Positions 22,754 to 35,700 of a stretch of DNA of 64,000 nucleotides are shown piece by piece. Both the position numbers and the translations under genes were made by a program. The stretch comes from Acridotheres tristis (Eukaryota; Chordata; Aves; Passeriformes; Sturnidae), in the NCBI GenBank assembly GCA_037013685.1, contig CM072888.1, positions 5,003,034 through 5,067,033 of the forward strand, read 5' to 3'. Each line of letters starts with the position of its first letter. Within the stretch, counting starts at the first letter, position 1. The notes beneath the pieces were generated by a model that made no database searches, was not told the DNA's origin, and saw only the letters and a program-made list of their open reading frames with translations.

Positions 22754-23187
22754 GCAACTACTTCCCCAAGCTTCCTATGGGGTGGAAATGGGCAATAAAT
22801 AGCAGGGTATCTAATGGCATCATTCCAGGCCTCCCAGCTACTGGCATTGGCAAGGAAATGGCTCTCCTTTTGCTTCCTTCTTATTTTTAGAGCTCTGAGT
22901 TTTCAGGGGGTGGAGGGAGGGTCGGCTATTATCAGTGAGAGTCAAACCACAGTGGCTGCCTTCCGCAGGGCTCTCACTGCCCTGCCAAACTGGAGGAAGT
23001 TGGGCTCATATAATTCACACAGCCAGCGGTTTTGCCTTGTAAGTGAGATTTCCTTTAAATCTAAAATACATTCACATGCACGCAAAGCTGAACCCTCTTG
23101 TTCCTGTAGGACCCCTGCTTTGAGTATGTCCACATTTTTGTCTTTTGGCCTCTCTTTTTTTATTCCCCCCCCCGCCATTTCTTCAAG

Positions 23188-23304
23188 TTTAAAAATGCTC
23201 ACTGGAGAGATGAATTGCAAACAGAACCAATGTTGCTCTTGGAAAAGTTGCTCAAGGAACAAGCCCTGGAGAACAACAGGCTGCAAAAACAGTCTTCTCT
23301 GTGA
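23188..23304 (+). CDS. Candidate terminal coding exon with leucine-rich coiled coil
   Basis: A very long pyrimidine tract (about 23143-23184, with an inner run of nine C) leads to CTTCAAG at 23187. The phase-0 frame then runs 38 codons to TGA at 23302-23304. The peptide starts FKNAHWRDELQTEPMLL, continues LEKLLKEQALENNRLQKQ and ends SSL. The middle part has regularly spaced leucines with Glu, Lys, Gln and Asn between them, as in a C-terminal coiled coil or leucine zipper. This is the most protein-like short frame in the window. It is phase-compatible with the 22609-22707 candidate. I cannot name the family. Against it: the segment is also open in another plus frame and on the minus strand, and no upstream gene is established. 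Confidence 0.33.
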   Translation, partial: FKNAHWRDELQTEPMLLLEKLLKEQALENNRLQKQSSL

Positions 23305-26300
23305 TTTGATGACTTCCATACAAAAATTATCTTCTCCAAAATTCTATTTTGAGCTTGGTGTATTTGAAGTTAATGTGTTTTTTTTGTTTGTTTGTTTGGG
23401 GTTTTTTAAAGAATTGTTAGTCATGCAAACTGTAGAAAATACAACTGGGTTTATTAAAAAATCAAAGGGATTGTTTGTCATGAGGTGATAAAAATACCAA
23501 AAGGCTGTTTCCAAGTTTAGGAAGTAAAACTTTTTTTCCTGTGAAACTTTAGACACTATTCTTAGTTTTTGCACAGGGGTGCTTGATTTTCATTTTAAGT
23601 TTGTAAGTCAGCTTAAATAAATCAGAGTTCATTCACACATGATAGGCTTATACATGATAGGCTTATATTTCTATTTGGCTGTGGAGCAGAGCTTTAAACT
23701 AGAGAAGTTCAGCTTAGTTTTGATTTTGACATGAACATTTCAAACACCCCTATTTCTACAAACTTCATATGACAACACTTTTTTGTGCACTTTGTTGCAT
23801 GTCCTGGACTTAGAGCTGCAGATCAAAGCTTCCAGTCATGATTGCAAGTCTCCTGGGTTGCTTCTTCCCCAAAGAGGACTCAGGTGTACCAAATTCCTTC
23901 TGAAAACTTTTCCAAGGTTATCTCCTGGCTGTTGGTCTCAGGGAAGGGTCTAGCATACATCTTGTAGTAGGGGATGCTGTAGAGATAGTCTGGTCTGGAC
24001 TGTGTTCTTCCAGGTTGTATGCAAATACAGGCTCTGAAATTCCTCCTAGCAAAGGGAAGACCGATTCCCAAGCTAGATTTGTAACTTTACTTGAAGCCTT
24101 GAGGCACAAAGCAAGGCATGATACTCGATACCAGAGGAATAGGTAAGGGAAAACTGGAGCAGAAATATCTGCTTGCACATGTTCAAATTCTGTTGGTCCA
24201 GGTTGCACCATGGAGTTTAATCACGGTAGGGATCTTTCAAATGTGGCCTTGGTGGTTTCTGAAGAAAGAATTCATAGTCATGAAGATGTCTCCAGGTGGT
24301 TTGCTAAGTCTGTGCTAACTGATTTAGCCTCTTGGGCATGTGTCAGTCTGGGATTTGGCAAGACTTTAGCTGGAGCACAGTATTTTCCAATCACATAATT
24401 CCAGGAGAATGGTTCTGTAATCCACAGTACCTTGGTGTTTCCTATAGCTCCTGATGCAAAAATTGAGGAGGACCCCAGGACTGGCCAGCCTTGGAAAGTT
24501 GTGGTGCTGAATTGATAGTGCAAGATTGTTTTCACTTGTGCTTTGTGTAGTAATGTGGGAATGTAGAATTTAACCAATGAATTTTACATAACTTGCACTT
24601 GAACTTTCACAGAGGTTCAGTTTAAACCTGAGCACAGAGACATTTCTACTTTTTTGTTGTGATACTTTTGTACAAGCCTATACATTGTACTCAATGTGAG
24701 GTTATTTTAGGTTTTTTGCCAGATAAAAACACCCTCAGCTATGTACATGCAGAAATATTGCCACAAAACAATGATTTATTACTGTTATTTTTATTTTGAT
24801 GACAAAACAAAGACTCTTCAGATTAAAGAACCTTGGTTAGCATGTTTATCCTGAGACCACTGAATATGTGCTATAAAAATTCTCTGTTGTCCAAGTGCCA
24901 CTTTGATTTCTGGAAGAATGCAATCTAACTACTCTGTCATTTCACTAAAATACCCCTATTTGTGCAGTTTTCTTGGTTAATTTGGGTTCCAAGAGTACCT
25001 CTTCTCCAAGCAGTTTGATGTTATGAGTAGGTAAGCATGATAAATCCATTATAAACTTGCTTTACACTCAACTTACCATGTTCTGCTCTTTAGAATGTAT
25101 TAGAGACAAGATTTAATAGTCTTCTGTCCTTAATGCTCATTCATATCCACTCTATAATAATCTTTTGGAAAGTCTAAATTGATTTTTATTACAGAGTTTG
25201 CAAGTATCTATAGTGACATATTGCTTCTATCAAAGGCTCATTTACGATGTCAAGTTTTTTTTAATGATGAGATTTATTTGACATATCTTTAAAGATTTAA
25301 AGACTTTTGTCCCTGAGAGTCCTGGTTTACTGGTATAAAGCATGATGTTTCCTGAGTGATAACATTAAATGTATTATCCTCCTGGTGTGTTTGATTAGGA
25401 ATTGTGATAGAGAAACCCTTTTGGAAGTACCTAAAAAATCTCTTGTTTCTGAGACAAGGAGACTCTCATATTTAGGGATAAAGTGTATTTTTGATATCAG
25501 TGGACCATTCTGAAATATGGTGCAATTTGTTAAGTGATTACCTGACTAATTTTTTACTACACACGAGGTGTGTATTTTTCAGCATAGATTAATAAAATGT
25601 GATCTTACATAGGAATGTGCAGCTTTCTGTAGAATACTGATAAATAAAAGGATAAAGTACAGTATATATGTGGCTTAACTATGGCTGCTGAAATAAGTAA
25701 TCTCTATATAGTGAGCACTTTAGTGACCTTCAGGGTGAAAATATTTACTGTTTCAAAACAAAGCAAGGAAAAACAGTTATGATTTTTTTCCCCTCTTGGG
25801 ATAACCTGAGCATATTCCATAAAACAGTATTTTACAGAACATATAACTTGGCATGCAACTGTTAAATCTCTTTTAAATATATGTTTTTCTGCCTTCTGTA
25901 AAAACTGCATAAACTGCATTACGTGTATCCATCACAGGCAATAGTTAAGTTCAGATATTTACCACAGGTATAATTTGGTCTTCTAACAGACACAGTGAGA
26001 CTTGGAGGGAAGTACTGTGGAAGATGTTTTATTTTCACACCACTTAATGCCACAGTCCTTATCTTTCCTTAGAAACAGGGTCTGGATTTTCTTCAAGTAG
26101 AAATTTTCTCCTAAAAGGTGGGACTTAAACTGTGGTTAAGGAAGCAGCAGAGGAAAGAACATAAAAATAATGTGGCCAAATCTTCAGAGATGTAGCTCCA
26201 TTAGAGCTGGTGGGATTTGACCACTGAGAATTTGTCCCATTAAGTCCCAGCCCAGTATGTGTTTGCTCTGAAGATCCCATCCTGCTGTGAAGTTGCTGGG

Positions 26301-27279
26301 CCAACATATTTGGCTACCTCCAACACTAAACTGCAGTTTGGGGTGTCTTGGTCATTAATTTATGAAAAAAGAGTAGGGATCCAGTTAATAGGGTCCATGT
26401 TAGGGAGTAGACATGGAACAGTTTCTGATTTTTATTATCTTATTCCATTTTCAGTTTGGTAGTTTTGATGGAGGTTTTTAGGCTGGGATTGCAAGCAAAA
26501 TGGAGGTAGAAGTTGCACTGAGATCAGACAAATCTCATTTTAAAGTGTTAAAACTTGTAGATTCTGATTTGCACAGTTTTTGATAGTTATGTTTGAAAAT
26601 ACCAGGTACTAAAGGACATTTCTGTTGCCTGAACTCCTGTATAAAGCACCTTTGTGTGAATTTTTCTTTTCTTTCCCTATAATAAAAAACAAAGACAACC
26701 CTTGGGTGTGTCCAGAGATCTCAGTGACCTGAAAACAGAACAGATTTATGCTGCTGTAATTTATTTGAAGCCTTGTCATCTGCCTTTAGTTCTGCAGTGA
26801 GATGCTAATCTCCTCAGATTTTGTGTACTGTTAGTACATGTAAAAAGCTGTCCAAAATGTTGGTATCGGCATTGTTCCCTGACATTTACCATGAAAGTTT
26901 CAAAACATATTTGCACTAGTTTAGAATAAGTTTTACAAATTTATTTCAACCTTTGCAAGTAATACTATGAAAAAAATCCCAGGATAAATATTTAGGATTT
27001 TGATTTTTGGATGTCAGCAGTACAATGTGAATCGAGTGTGTAATAATAAGTAAGAGGGTAGAAGTCCTGTGTGTTGAAAGGGACTTTTCCTGTGAGGCTG
27101 GTTGGTTAATTTGGTCAAAAGTCTGTGGGATGGGAGAAATAACACTTTCTGATGAAATGAAAAACTTAAATGAAAACTTTCCACTTGGGTTGAATTTCTA
27201 GGCTGTCTTCAAAAAACATTAAAACTCACTGAACTGAGGAAAGGGCTTAGTTGCCAAAACCAAACAAAATTTAACTCTG
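23305..27279. other. No gene seen; possible 3' UTR then AT-rich DNA
   Basis: If 23188-23304 is a last exon, this would begin its 3' UTR; AATAAA occurs at about 23616, with further ones near 25590, 25645 and 26685. The stretch from about 24600 to 26000 is notably AT-rich. A (GTTT)n patch at about 23385-23397 and a 15-base tandem duplication at 23637-23666 are the only repeats noted. The 224-codon frame 22814-23488 overlaps its start. Confidence 0.3.
23637..23666. repeat. Perfect tandem duplication of a 15-base unit
   Basis: ACATGATAGGCTTAT occurs twice back to back with no mismatch (23637-23651 and 23652-23666), which suggests a recent local duplication. Confidence 0.95.
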
Positions 27280-27720
27280 CATGTAAACTGGAAACTCCGA
27301 TTAAATTGGAAATTGTTCATTTTCCTAAAATGCTTTTGTGTGGGTTGGGAAGTGGGGGTATAATTTCCTGACCAGCTCTAACACAGACTTGCAGTGCTGC
27401 TGCTTTTTATACTTGCAGGCAGCCGGAACTGGTGACTAAGGTTTCGCTAATAGTGCAAATTCTATGAGGTGGTTGTTTGTGAGCATGTAATTGACCTTTG
27501 CTGGCAAAGTGATGTGGAGATAAGGAAAGGGAAAGGATAGATTTCAAGTCACTTCTTTTCTCCAGCTCGGAGGAACACACATCAGTGCTGCCTCTTGTTT
27601 TAGAAATCCTTTAAGCGCCATTTGCAGTAATTATTTCAGTAGCACGTAAGGCAATTGCATGTCTAACAGTGCCTGCTTCATTGCACAGGTACCAACACAA
27701 AGTTATTCAGCAAACATCTT
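27280..27720. promoter_or_regulatory. Possible conserved non-coding element
   Basis: Contains CCGATTAAATTGG, GGTTTCGCTAATAGTGCAAA, TGACCTTTGCTGGCAAAG (a nuclear-receptor-like TGACCTTTG), GATAAGG, AAGCGCCATTTGCAGTAATT and GCAATTGCATGTC. Such a density of distinct transcription-factor-like words with retained CpGs is unlike the AT-rich flanks. Function is inferred. Confidence 0.3.
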
Positions 27721-29209
27721 CAGTGCTGAGGAGGCTCCTTGTCTGCAAGTAAACATACAGTTTTATATAGACAAGCTGTGTCCCTAATTCCTTACTATCC
27801 ATGGACTCAAAGCAGGCTTTTCCTGAGCAGTCTTCAGGAGGTGAATCAAAGAAAGATATGGAGCAAACCAAATTTCTCACTGCCCACCACATTATTTGTG
27901 TTTTCTTAGGAAGTGAGATTTCTTCCCAAGAAGAAACTATCAATCAATGACAAATGGGGAGAAAAACTGAGAGCATTTTAAAAATCCAATTAGGGATATG
28001 AGTATATGCACCTTAGGTTCTGAACCTAAATTTCCACCTTGATTTACATCACCCTAAATTTGGTAATATCAAATGAAAACTTGGTTTTGTGGGGGAAAAG
28101 GTCTCACTTGAATGTTAGCAATCACTGGCAATTTCCACATAATTCCTGACTTTTTCTAGTGATTCCATGTAGCTGAATGACACCAGAGTTAAGTGTAAAG
28201 CTGCCAAGCACAGCAGTTGCGACTGTGCTTTTAAGGGTGCTGGTTTCCAGTTTGGTAGATGTCACTGGGACTGAGAAATGCTGATGATTATGAAGGGGAG
28301 GGGAGGAAAGCTTCTGCTGCAGTCATTTGTTATCAGAGATACTCCAAATCCTCAGCTGTGGAACAGCCAAAGATCCAATTCTGCCTTCCCACAGACTTCT
28401 TTGTAAATGCTCCATCCATGGCACCATCTGCAGGGGCTGTAGTGGCTGAGGGAAGCCTGTGTTACTGCCACATGTCAGCATTGGTACTGTTTCATATCCC
28501 TGGCCGATCTGGCTCTTTTATGTTCTGTTCTGGTCTGGATTTTTTTGGCAATAGGTCCTGAAGCCAGTGTGTAATGCACAAGAGCAGGGTTGGTTTTCCT
28601 TCCATAGCAGGAAAGATCCAAGCATCTCTTTGGAGCGAGAAGAAGGAAGGACAGTTCTGAGGTGCTGGATGTCCTTTGCCTGTGTTGCAGTCAGCAGTGG
28701 CGGTGCCTTCCTTGTGCTCGTAGGGCTGTGCCCAGAGAGCATTTTCATTTCAGCGTGGCAAAGGTAGGAAGTGAGAACAGGCTGCTTGTCTCATTGTGTT
28801 TATTCAGCCGTCTCTCGTTTCTGAGGACCGGGTTCAGGAGCAAGGTACCGCGCAGTCAGCTTCTCAACTTGCTGATGCTTGCACTTGCCTTCCCCTGTGA
28901 CTCATTCCAAACACATCTCGTTCATTCAGGAGGGTAATTTTCTATTTCCACTTTGGTGCACTTCTCCTCCTCCTTCTCTGCCCCCTCCTTCCAGATCTAA
29001 AATGTCCTGTCAGCTGCTGTTTATCTGATGGTTCAAATGTCCATGCTTGGTTTCTTTTCCCCCATTGCTACGGTTTCTCCTTCCGTTCCAAAGGCTGTTT
29101 TAGTTGTCATTTCTATTCCCTTGTCAGCAGCATTCTTCATCGTCTCTGGCTCGGGCAGTCTGTCTACATCGTTTTCTTTAGAGGTGTTTTTGTGCTAAAT
29201 GAGTGCCTC
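27721..29209. other. No gene seen; mildly CpG-richer than surroundings
   Basis: Frames at 28259-28561 (+), 28518-28748 (-) and 28662-28937 (+) overlap and show no domain. CpGs cluster weakly at 28805-28855 (for example TACCGCGCAG) and 29070-29170, far short of a CpG island. Confidence 0.3.
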
Positions 29210-29420
29210 CTAGGAAGCCCAATGTAGCATAGCATAATTAAGTGACAATATATGAGGTGCCAGTCCTTTACCAGGCAGTTAATGACTGGCTGGAAGATTT
29301 ACAGGCATGAGGTAGAGTCAGAGGAAATTTAGCACTCCAGCCTGCAGTTAAATGATAGGTAGAGGACATTTGAATGCTCCTATTTTCTAAAGAAATACTA
29401 ATTTAAACTCTGCCAGTGGT
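29210..29420. promoter_or_regulatory. Possible conserved non-coding element
   Basis: Words such as GTAGCATAGCATAATTAAGT, CAGTTAATGACTGGC, GTTAAATGATAGGT and ACTAATTTAAACTC give repeated homeodomain-like AT cores in a non-repetitive setting. It is a pattern-based call only. Confidence 0.25.
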
Positions 29421-32400
29421 CAGCTTGTTTATTTCTGTATTAAATTGAAGAAATCCAAGTTTGATTATCAAATTTGGAAGATGTCACACGATAACATTGC
29501 CCTTGGGAAAGGGTATCCTGGGTTGTCTTGATGAGGTGGAGAGTGACAGGAGGCTTGATTTTAATTCTGTATCTTTCACTAATTATGCGGCTACATCTCA
29601 GAAGATTTTACTTGGGGTTCTTGGTGTTTCCCCTCTTCATTACTTTAATTGTAATGTACTGTACACTCATGATCTTCCCAAAATAGCCACTGTATTCTTT
29701 ATCCCTTGTGCCTGCAAGCTCTGCCTTTAAGCAGTGTGTTCTGGAGGCTGTGCTTCCTGCTTCATGATCTGTGTGCTGATGCCTCAGGCAGGACAAGGAA
29801 AAGCGTTCCCTTACCCCTGCCTCAGTCGTCTTCAGATTCCACCTTTTTCTGGCCACAGGTCATTGCTCCACCTCTCTGGCAATCCTTCAGAGCTTGCAGA
29901 AGTGAAGCACAGGGGTGTCAAAAATATACTTTGTTTTTTTAAAGTGTTTAGGTACACTGTAAATGGATAGATGTATCCCAGTCCCCATTTGCCCCTTCCC
30001 CAGCCCACATGGAAAGAAATATGAAGTTTATTTACTTTGGTTTGGATCCACTTTACATATCTGAAATGTTTCCAGTGGGTTTTTTACTTTTAAGCATATT
30101 AAATTTGAGTTTTCAAGGCCAGAGTGAACTTTGCTAGGAGGGCTTCTGGAAAGTGCAGGCATGTGGCACACAGAACACAGGCTGAGTGATATATGTTCAC
30201 ATACATCTCTTTAAAAGACAAAGGGAAAAGCCACTATCTTTGGATCAATGTCTGCAAGATTATTCCAGGATAGGGTACCAAATCATTCTACTTTTTTTCT
30301 TTTTTTTCCTCTAGCTCCCTTATGTTTCTACTCATGACTTGCTTCTTCTTTTTTTTTTTTCCCTGCCTCCTTTTTGGTAGCAGATTACTGTGGCCACTAA
30401 GAGGTACTGTTGATACAGCTCTAGTTACCACAGTTTAGTTGCTGAAATAGAGATCTTTTTGTGTACTCTTTGCATATTTGAGCTGCTCTTTTATTGTATC
30501 CTTTTACTGGTGGTTGTTTCTGGTTTTTGCTTTACAGTATTTTTGTTTTAAATGAGTAGGCTGTTAACATTAGCTTAAACATTCACTTAGCTTTATGCCA
30601 TTCAGCTTCATGGCCATGTACAAGGCAGGTGAACATCAACACAGCTCCAGTTTTCCTTGCTTTACTTCTGAGTGACAGATTTTGGAGTTGTGCAGAACAT
30701 GTTTGCCTCAAGGGCTGCATTTGTTCTAGCAGTGAGGTGAGCACTCCTGGGTGCTGTGTGTTCCTGCCTCCCCCAGCTGTGAAACCTCACCCTTAAGAAG
30801 GTTTTGTGGGATGTGCCAGGCTTCTTGGTGCACCTGTGAGGGTCCCCTTATAAACTGGCTGAGTACAAATTTGTTATGAAATTAATTTGTTATTATATTT
30901 GCTGCAAGGTGTGTATTTAACTGGGCACACCAGAGGTGCCTGGTGAGCATCTCCTTGGTTTTAGCTCATCTTTGCTCCTTTCTATTTTTGAAGTAGTCAA
31001 CTTGAAATCATACTTGTTGTATTTCTGGCATTTTATATTGCAGATTATTATTTTTGTCTTCAAGTTTTCTCTATGAGTTCCATGTAAAAAGGAAAAAAAG
31101 CCATAATTCTCATGAACATCTCCAGGAAATAATTCTGCTATGGGAAGAAGTTGGGATATTTTCCAAAAGTAGAAGTAAAGATGTTCGTAGAAGTTTAGTA
31201 AACAGAGTTTTAGGAGGATATCTTTTCAGGTTTTTCAAGTGTCACTAACTTCCTATTGAAACATACTCCAGATCTGAATACATGCTGGTGTTTAGATGTC
31301 AAAGTGCTACAGAGTCAATGACAAAGTGGTTTGCAAATTTCAGCTTTGGACGCTTTTTTCCCCTTCTCCCATCTAATGTTTGTGGATGCCTATATATAAA
31401 TAAAATTTTGTACTGTCAGCTCTTAAAGAAAGGATAAATTTTTGTGGAACTCTGCTTTCTCCAAAGCTCAACCTCTTTCTCCCACCAGCATATCTTGTGC
31501 CTTTTGCAATTGCATTTCCACGTCAGACTTTTGATTCCTTTAGTTTAGCATCGGTCTACCTGCATTCATTTTGAGGTTGTCATATGCCATAATGGAATTT
31601 TTCCTTGACATAACTGTGTGATATGAACAGCATCTGAACCTCCAGGGGAATCAGACACTCAAAGGAAGTGTGTCCAAATGCATGTCAATTTATTTGCCAA
31701 GCGTGCACACGTGTATATCGCTGCCCTCTCCTGCATGGAACAGGTACTGCTCCAAGATGTGCCTCAGGCCATTTTATGGGGAAGGTAAGAGTTGTGTCAG
31801 CCTCCTGCTGAAGGAAAAGGGTCTTGTGACTTTAGCCTGGGAGATGTTCCTGCAAAGCTCAGGGTGAGCACTTTAGAGACAGCATGGGTAGATCTGAAAT
31901 CCAGAGAAGTCCAACGCATGTTTCCACAAAACTAAGAGTTTTGAACATTTCTAGTTGCAGGTGAAAAGGGAATTCGGGAATCTGGGTCCTCTTTGTTGCT
32001 TTCTGGAAAATTTGCTCTTCATTGCCATGTGTGTATGGGACACTGTTGAAACCGATTGAATCATGGTGCCTGGAAATGTCAGGAGGCATATTGAGTAGCA
32101 ACAGAAAGTTAGGGGGAATCACAGCAGAGGCAGAAATTCTGTGTAGTTCTGAGGCCTTGAACACAACTGCTGTGTGAGAGCCACAGGGCAGGGAGCTCCT
32201 GGAAGACAGTGCCAACTGGGGACCAGATGGTGTGCAGGACTGGTAAAGTGTATGAAGTCATCTGCCTGTAGGTTATGAATTCAAGTGCAGCTCAGCATGT
32301 TAAGCTGACTAAAATTTATGGTTGTCTGCAGCCCCTTTGGTACAGAGTGTTTTGCAAATTGATTTGCTTGTCTAGGGAATGAAGGTGGACTCTTTTGCAA

Positions 32401-32632
32401 AAACAAGCAAAAAAAAAAAAAAAAAAGAAGAAAGTATGTTGGAAAGAAGTTGTCCTGATTTACTATCACCAACTAGTGTCTACCATCCTTTGATTCCTTT
32501 GTCAAAAGCTTCATTCAAGAGTGAAATGTATGAGCTGAGACATTTTTAGCACAGTGTGCTCTTTCTCTTTTTTAAGGCCAGAATGTGGGAAATGGATATA
32601 ATCAGGCTTCTAAAATTGAGACAAGCTGTTGG
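29421..32632. other. No gene seen
   Basis: A pyrimidine-rich patch lies at about 30289-30372. AATAAA is present at about 31399. A 17-base A-run occupies 32410-32426. The frame 31859-32215 (-, 118 codons) and others have no domain. Confidence 0.35.
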
Positions 32633-32758
32633 TCATAGAATGAATCACAGAATGGTTTGGGTTGGAAGGGACCTTAAGGATCATGTGGTACCAACCCTCT
32701 GCCACGGGCAAGGGACAACATTCAGGTTGTTTAATGCCCCATCCAACCTTGCCTTGGT
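32633..32758 (-). mobile_element. CR1 LINE 3'-end fragment, antisense
   Basis: Read on the plus strand it begins with the inverted tail TCATAGAATGAATCACAGAA, followed by TGGTTTGGGTTGGAAGGGAC, CTTAAGGATCATGTGGT, CCAACCCTCTGCCACGGGCA and GCCCCATCCAACCTTGCC. This is the reverse complement of the avian CR1 3' end. It is truncated at the element's 5' side and lacks coding sequence. The frames overlapping it (32610-32816 and 32662-32853) are therefore repeat-derived. Confidence 0.95.
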
Positions 32759-35700
32759 CTATTTTATACTCTGTGAAGTTAAACCTTTTATTGTATAGAA
32801 ACAGATGGATATTCATAAATGAAAGGAGAGTTGAGGCTGGAAGAAAATTGTAGTGTTAACAACTGACTTTTGATTGCAGGGGCTGTCTCTCCAAAGGCTG
32901 TATTCCCAGAACAAGGAGGGAGGTAACATTAAGACCAGCAGAATGAGATGGTAAGTATCACTTTGAGTAGTTGATATCCTGGGTGTGGATTCATTGGGAT
33001 GGGAATAGAGAAGGGGTTATTCTTCTCAACTAAGCTTTATCAGGTTCCCATTTTGTAGGTTCTGGATGGTATCAAGGTGGGCTGGAGAGGTGCAATACTC
33101 TTCTGGGATCACTCTGCAGGGCTGGAGGCAGCCACCAGGGCAGAATGGGAGGGCAAAATGCCATGTGAAGGTTCAATCTCCATGGTCACATCTGGGTTGA
33201 GCCTGCACGGGCAAAATGCACGAGGCACCGTTAGCTATAATCTGTGACCTCTGAATTGGAAGTGGAGAATGGATGGATCAGGAATCTGGGATGATGAGGG
33301 CACATTTGGAGGAGATTTAATTGAGTAAGCCATTGCCAAATGGCTTGTCTTGTCCAACACTGACAGATAAGAGGCAGAAGGGCGATGGTTCAAAATGGAA
33401 GGGTGACAAAAATGTGGCAAAATGAACAACTTGCCTTAATCACTTTTAACTACAAAAACAGTCCTCTGTGATTCTTGCAAACATCTGCCATCAAATTTGC
33501 ATCAACCCTGAGAGCCAGATGTTGAGGTTTGTAATCACAAACAGTGAGATCAAGTAGCACGTCCTGTATCCTAAGTACCCTACTAAACAAGCCTGACGTG
33601 TGTTCATCAACTGTCTATCTCTTTAAAAAAAAATTTTGTTGTTGTTATTATTTTTATTACTTTGTGCTTGTTTTCTTACTTTGTGCTTCTTTTTCACGTT
33701 CTTGAGCTTGGTATATCTAAACTCAATATTTTTTTCATCTGACAGAGTTCTGCATCTAAAGTTTTGGGGCAGTGATGAGCACAAATTTAAGAAGCAAAAA
33801 TTGTTGATTCTTTTGACACATTGCAAACTCCAAGATTTTTGTATTTTTCAGCTCAGACTTTTCAGTTGATCCAAGAGGATGGACTTGAAAGGTTTTTAGC
33901 TTGGCCCTACAGATTAATGCAGGCATTTCAATGGTGCTTTTGTACATATTGTTAATATGGTCAGCTAATAGAAGTGAAGCAACTTAGATGAGTAAGTTCT
34001 GATCTCCGGAAGGTCATGGTGATTAAGCATGACCAACTTGCAACTGAAAAAGATGACATGAAATCTGATAAACAATGGTGTCACAATATTTTGTGAAATT
34101 TTACTATGGAGATAATATGAAGTAGTTCTTTGTTATATGTGTCTACTGTGTGAATTCAGCACTGGTATGGAAAAATAAGGTGTGTGATTGTCTCTCACTT
34201 CATGCTGCTGTTTTCCACTTCTTGTTGCTATTTTCATGGCTATCACTTGGAAAACACTTTTGCAAGGTTGGTGATTCTGTGTGAGGGACAGCTGCAGAGA
34301 ATCTAGGTGTGCCAAGCAAAGTATCAAGAGTTCCTTGATGAGATTTGCGGAAGGAGGAGGGAAGAGAGAAACAGAAACAACTTTTCACACTAGTTGACAC
34401 AAATTTTTGTGCTGATCAGAACCCACAGAATAGCAAATCACACTGAGTTACTTAAAAGCAAGATTCCACCTTCTCATGTTGCTGCCCATTTCATGCCACT
34501 TATACATGTGCCTGTATACTGAATTAGTGAGTATTTCCAAGTATTCTGATTTGATTTTTAAGATGCAGCTTTCTTCGTTTGGAGGCTTCATGTTTGGTTC
34601 TACAGAAGTATAATGTGATTTCTGTATTTGAGAAGGTGTCTACAATAAGGCTTGTATGACCTAATGTTGCATTTCTTACTTGGGAGGATAACAACAATTT
34701 CCTTCCAATGATGGGGTTTCAATTTCTGACACATCAGCGAGTCACATCAAAAATGTTGAACTACAAATAAGCTTAAGAAAACTGAACAAGATGTCTGTGG
34801 TTCTGAATGTAGAAACAGCAAACAGAGGTGTAATCCCTCCTATTATGCTTGGGCCTTTGGAAACAGAACGTGCTAGAAATATCGCCTGCCTTTGTTTTTT
34901 GGCATGCCTAATAAATTGCTCCAGTCAACTGGATGTTCCTTGGGAAGGTTACAGTAAATCATGGGCCTGGACATAAGCCAACGTTTCCTTGCATAAAGCA
35001 AATCTTAAAATTTACAGAAGGACTGTGTTGGTCTGTTCTCAGTTTCCTTGTGGACATGGTCTGCTCCCAAATGGGGGAGCCACAAGAGGGCAATGGGTCT
35101 TTTATACAATCAGGAGGTAGCAAAAATCCCCCAGGTAATTCAGTTAATTCCCTCAGACGATGGTAGAAAGTAATTTAAAAAAACCAAACCAGTTGGGTGC
35201 AAGCAGAGAGGTATAACCTGCAAGAGTAGTGCTCAGGTCTGCAGACGTCCTCATAGAGCTGTGCTCTTGTTATATGCTTAGTGGTTTTAGGAAAGTTGTT
35301 TGTGCTTATTGTCCACTTTTTAAGGAATGAAATCTTAGTTCTTGTATATGGCTCTTGTGCTCCTGTGCTAGATTTATTATCAAGCTTACTGCCCAATTGG
35401 CACTAGGAGTGTATCTGGATGTGCTCAGATCCAGATGAGAACTACTTACAGAGCTGCTCAATTCCATTGGTATATCCTCCTTCTTCTCTTCCTTCATTCC
35501 TCTTCATCCCTTTTATTTTTCCCCCTTTGCTTTAAGGTGTGAACAAAGTGTTTTGAGAAGATTTGGAACATAGATTCTGAGGTTTGGTTTATGATTATCC
35601 AGGAAAAATTATTCAAGTACTCAAGAAGTCTACAGGCATTTAATATTTCAATACTCCCTACCAAAGTAATATTTTTCCTTTCTATATGTCCACTATTTTA

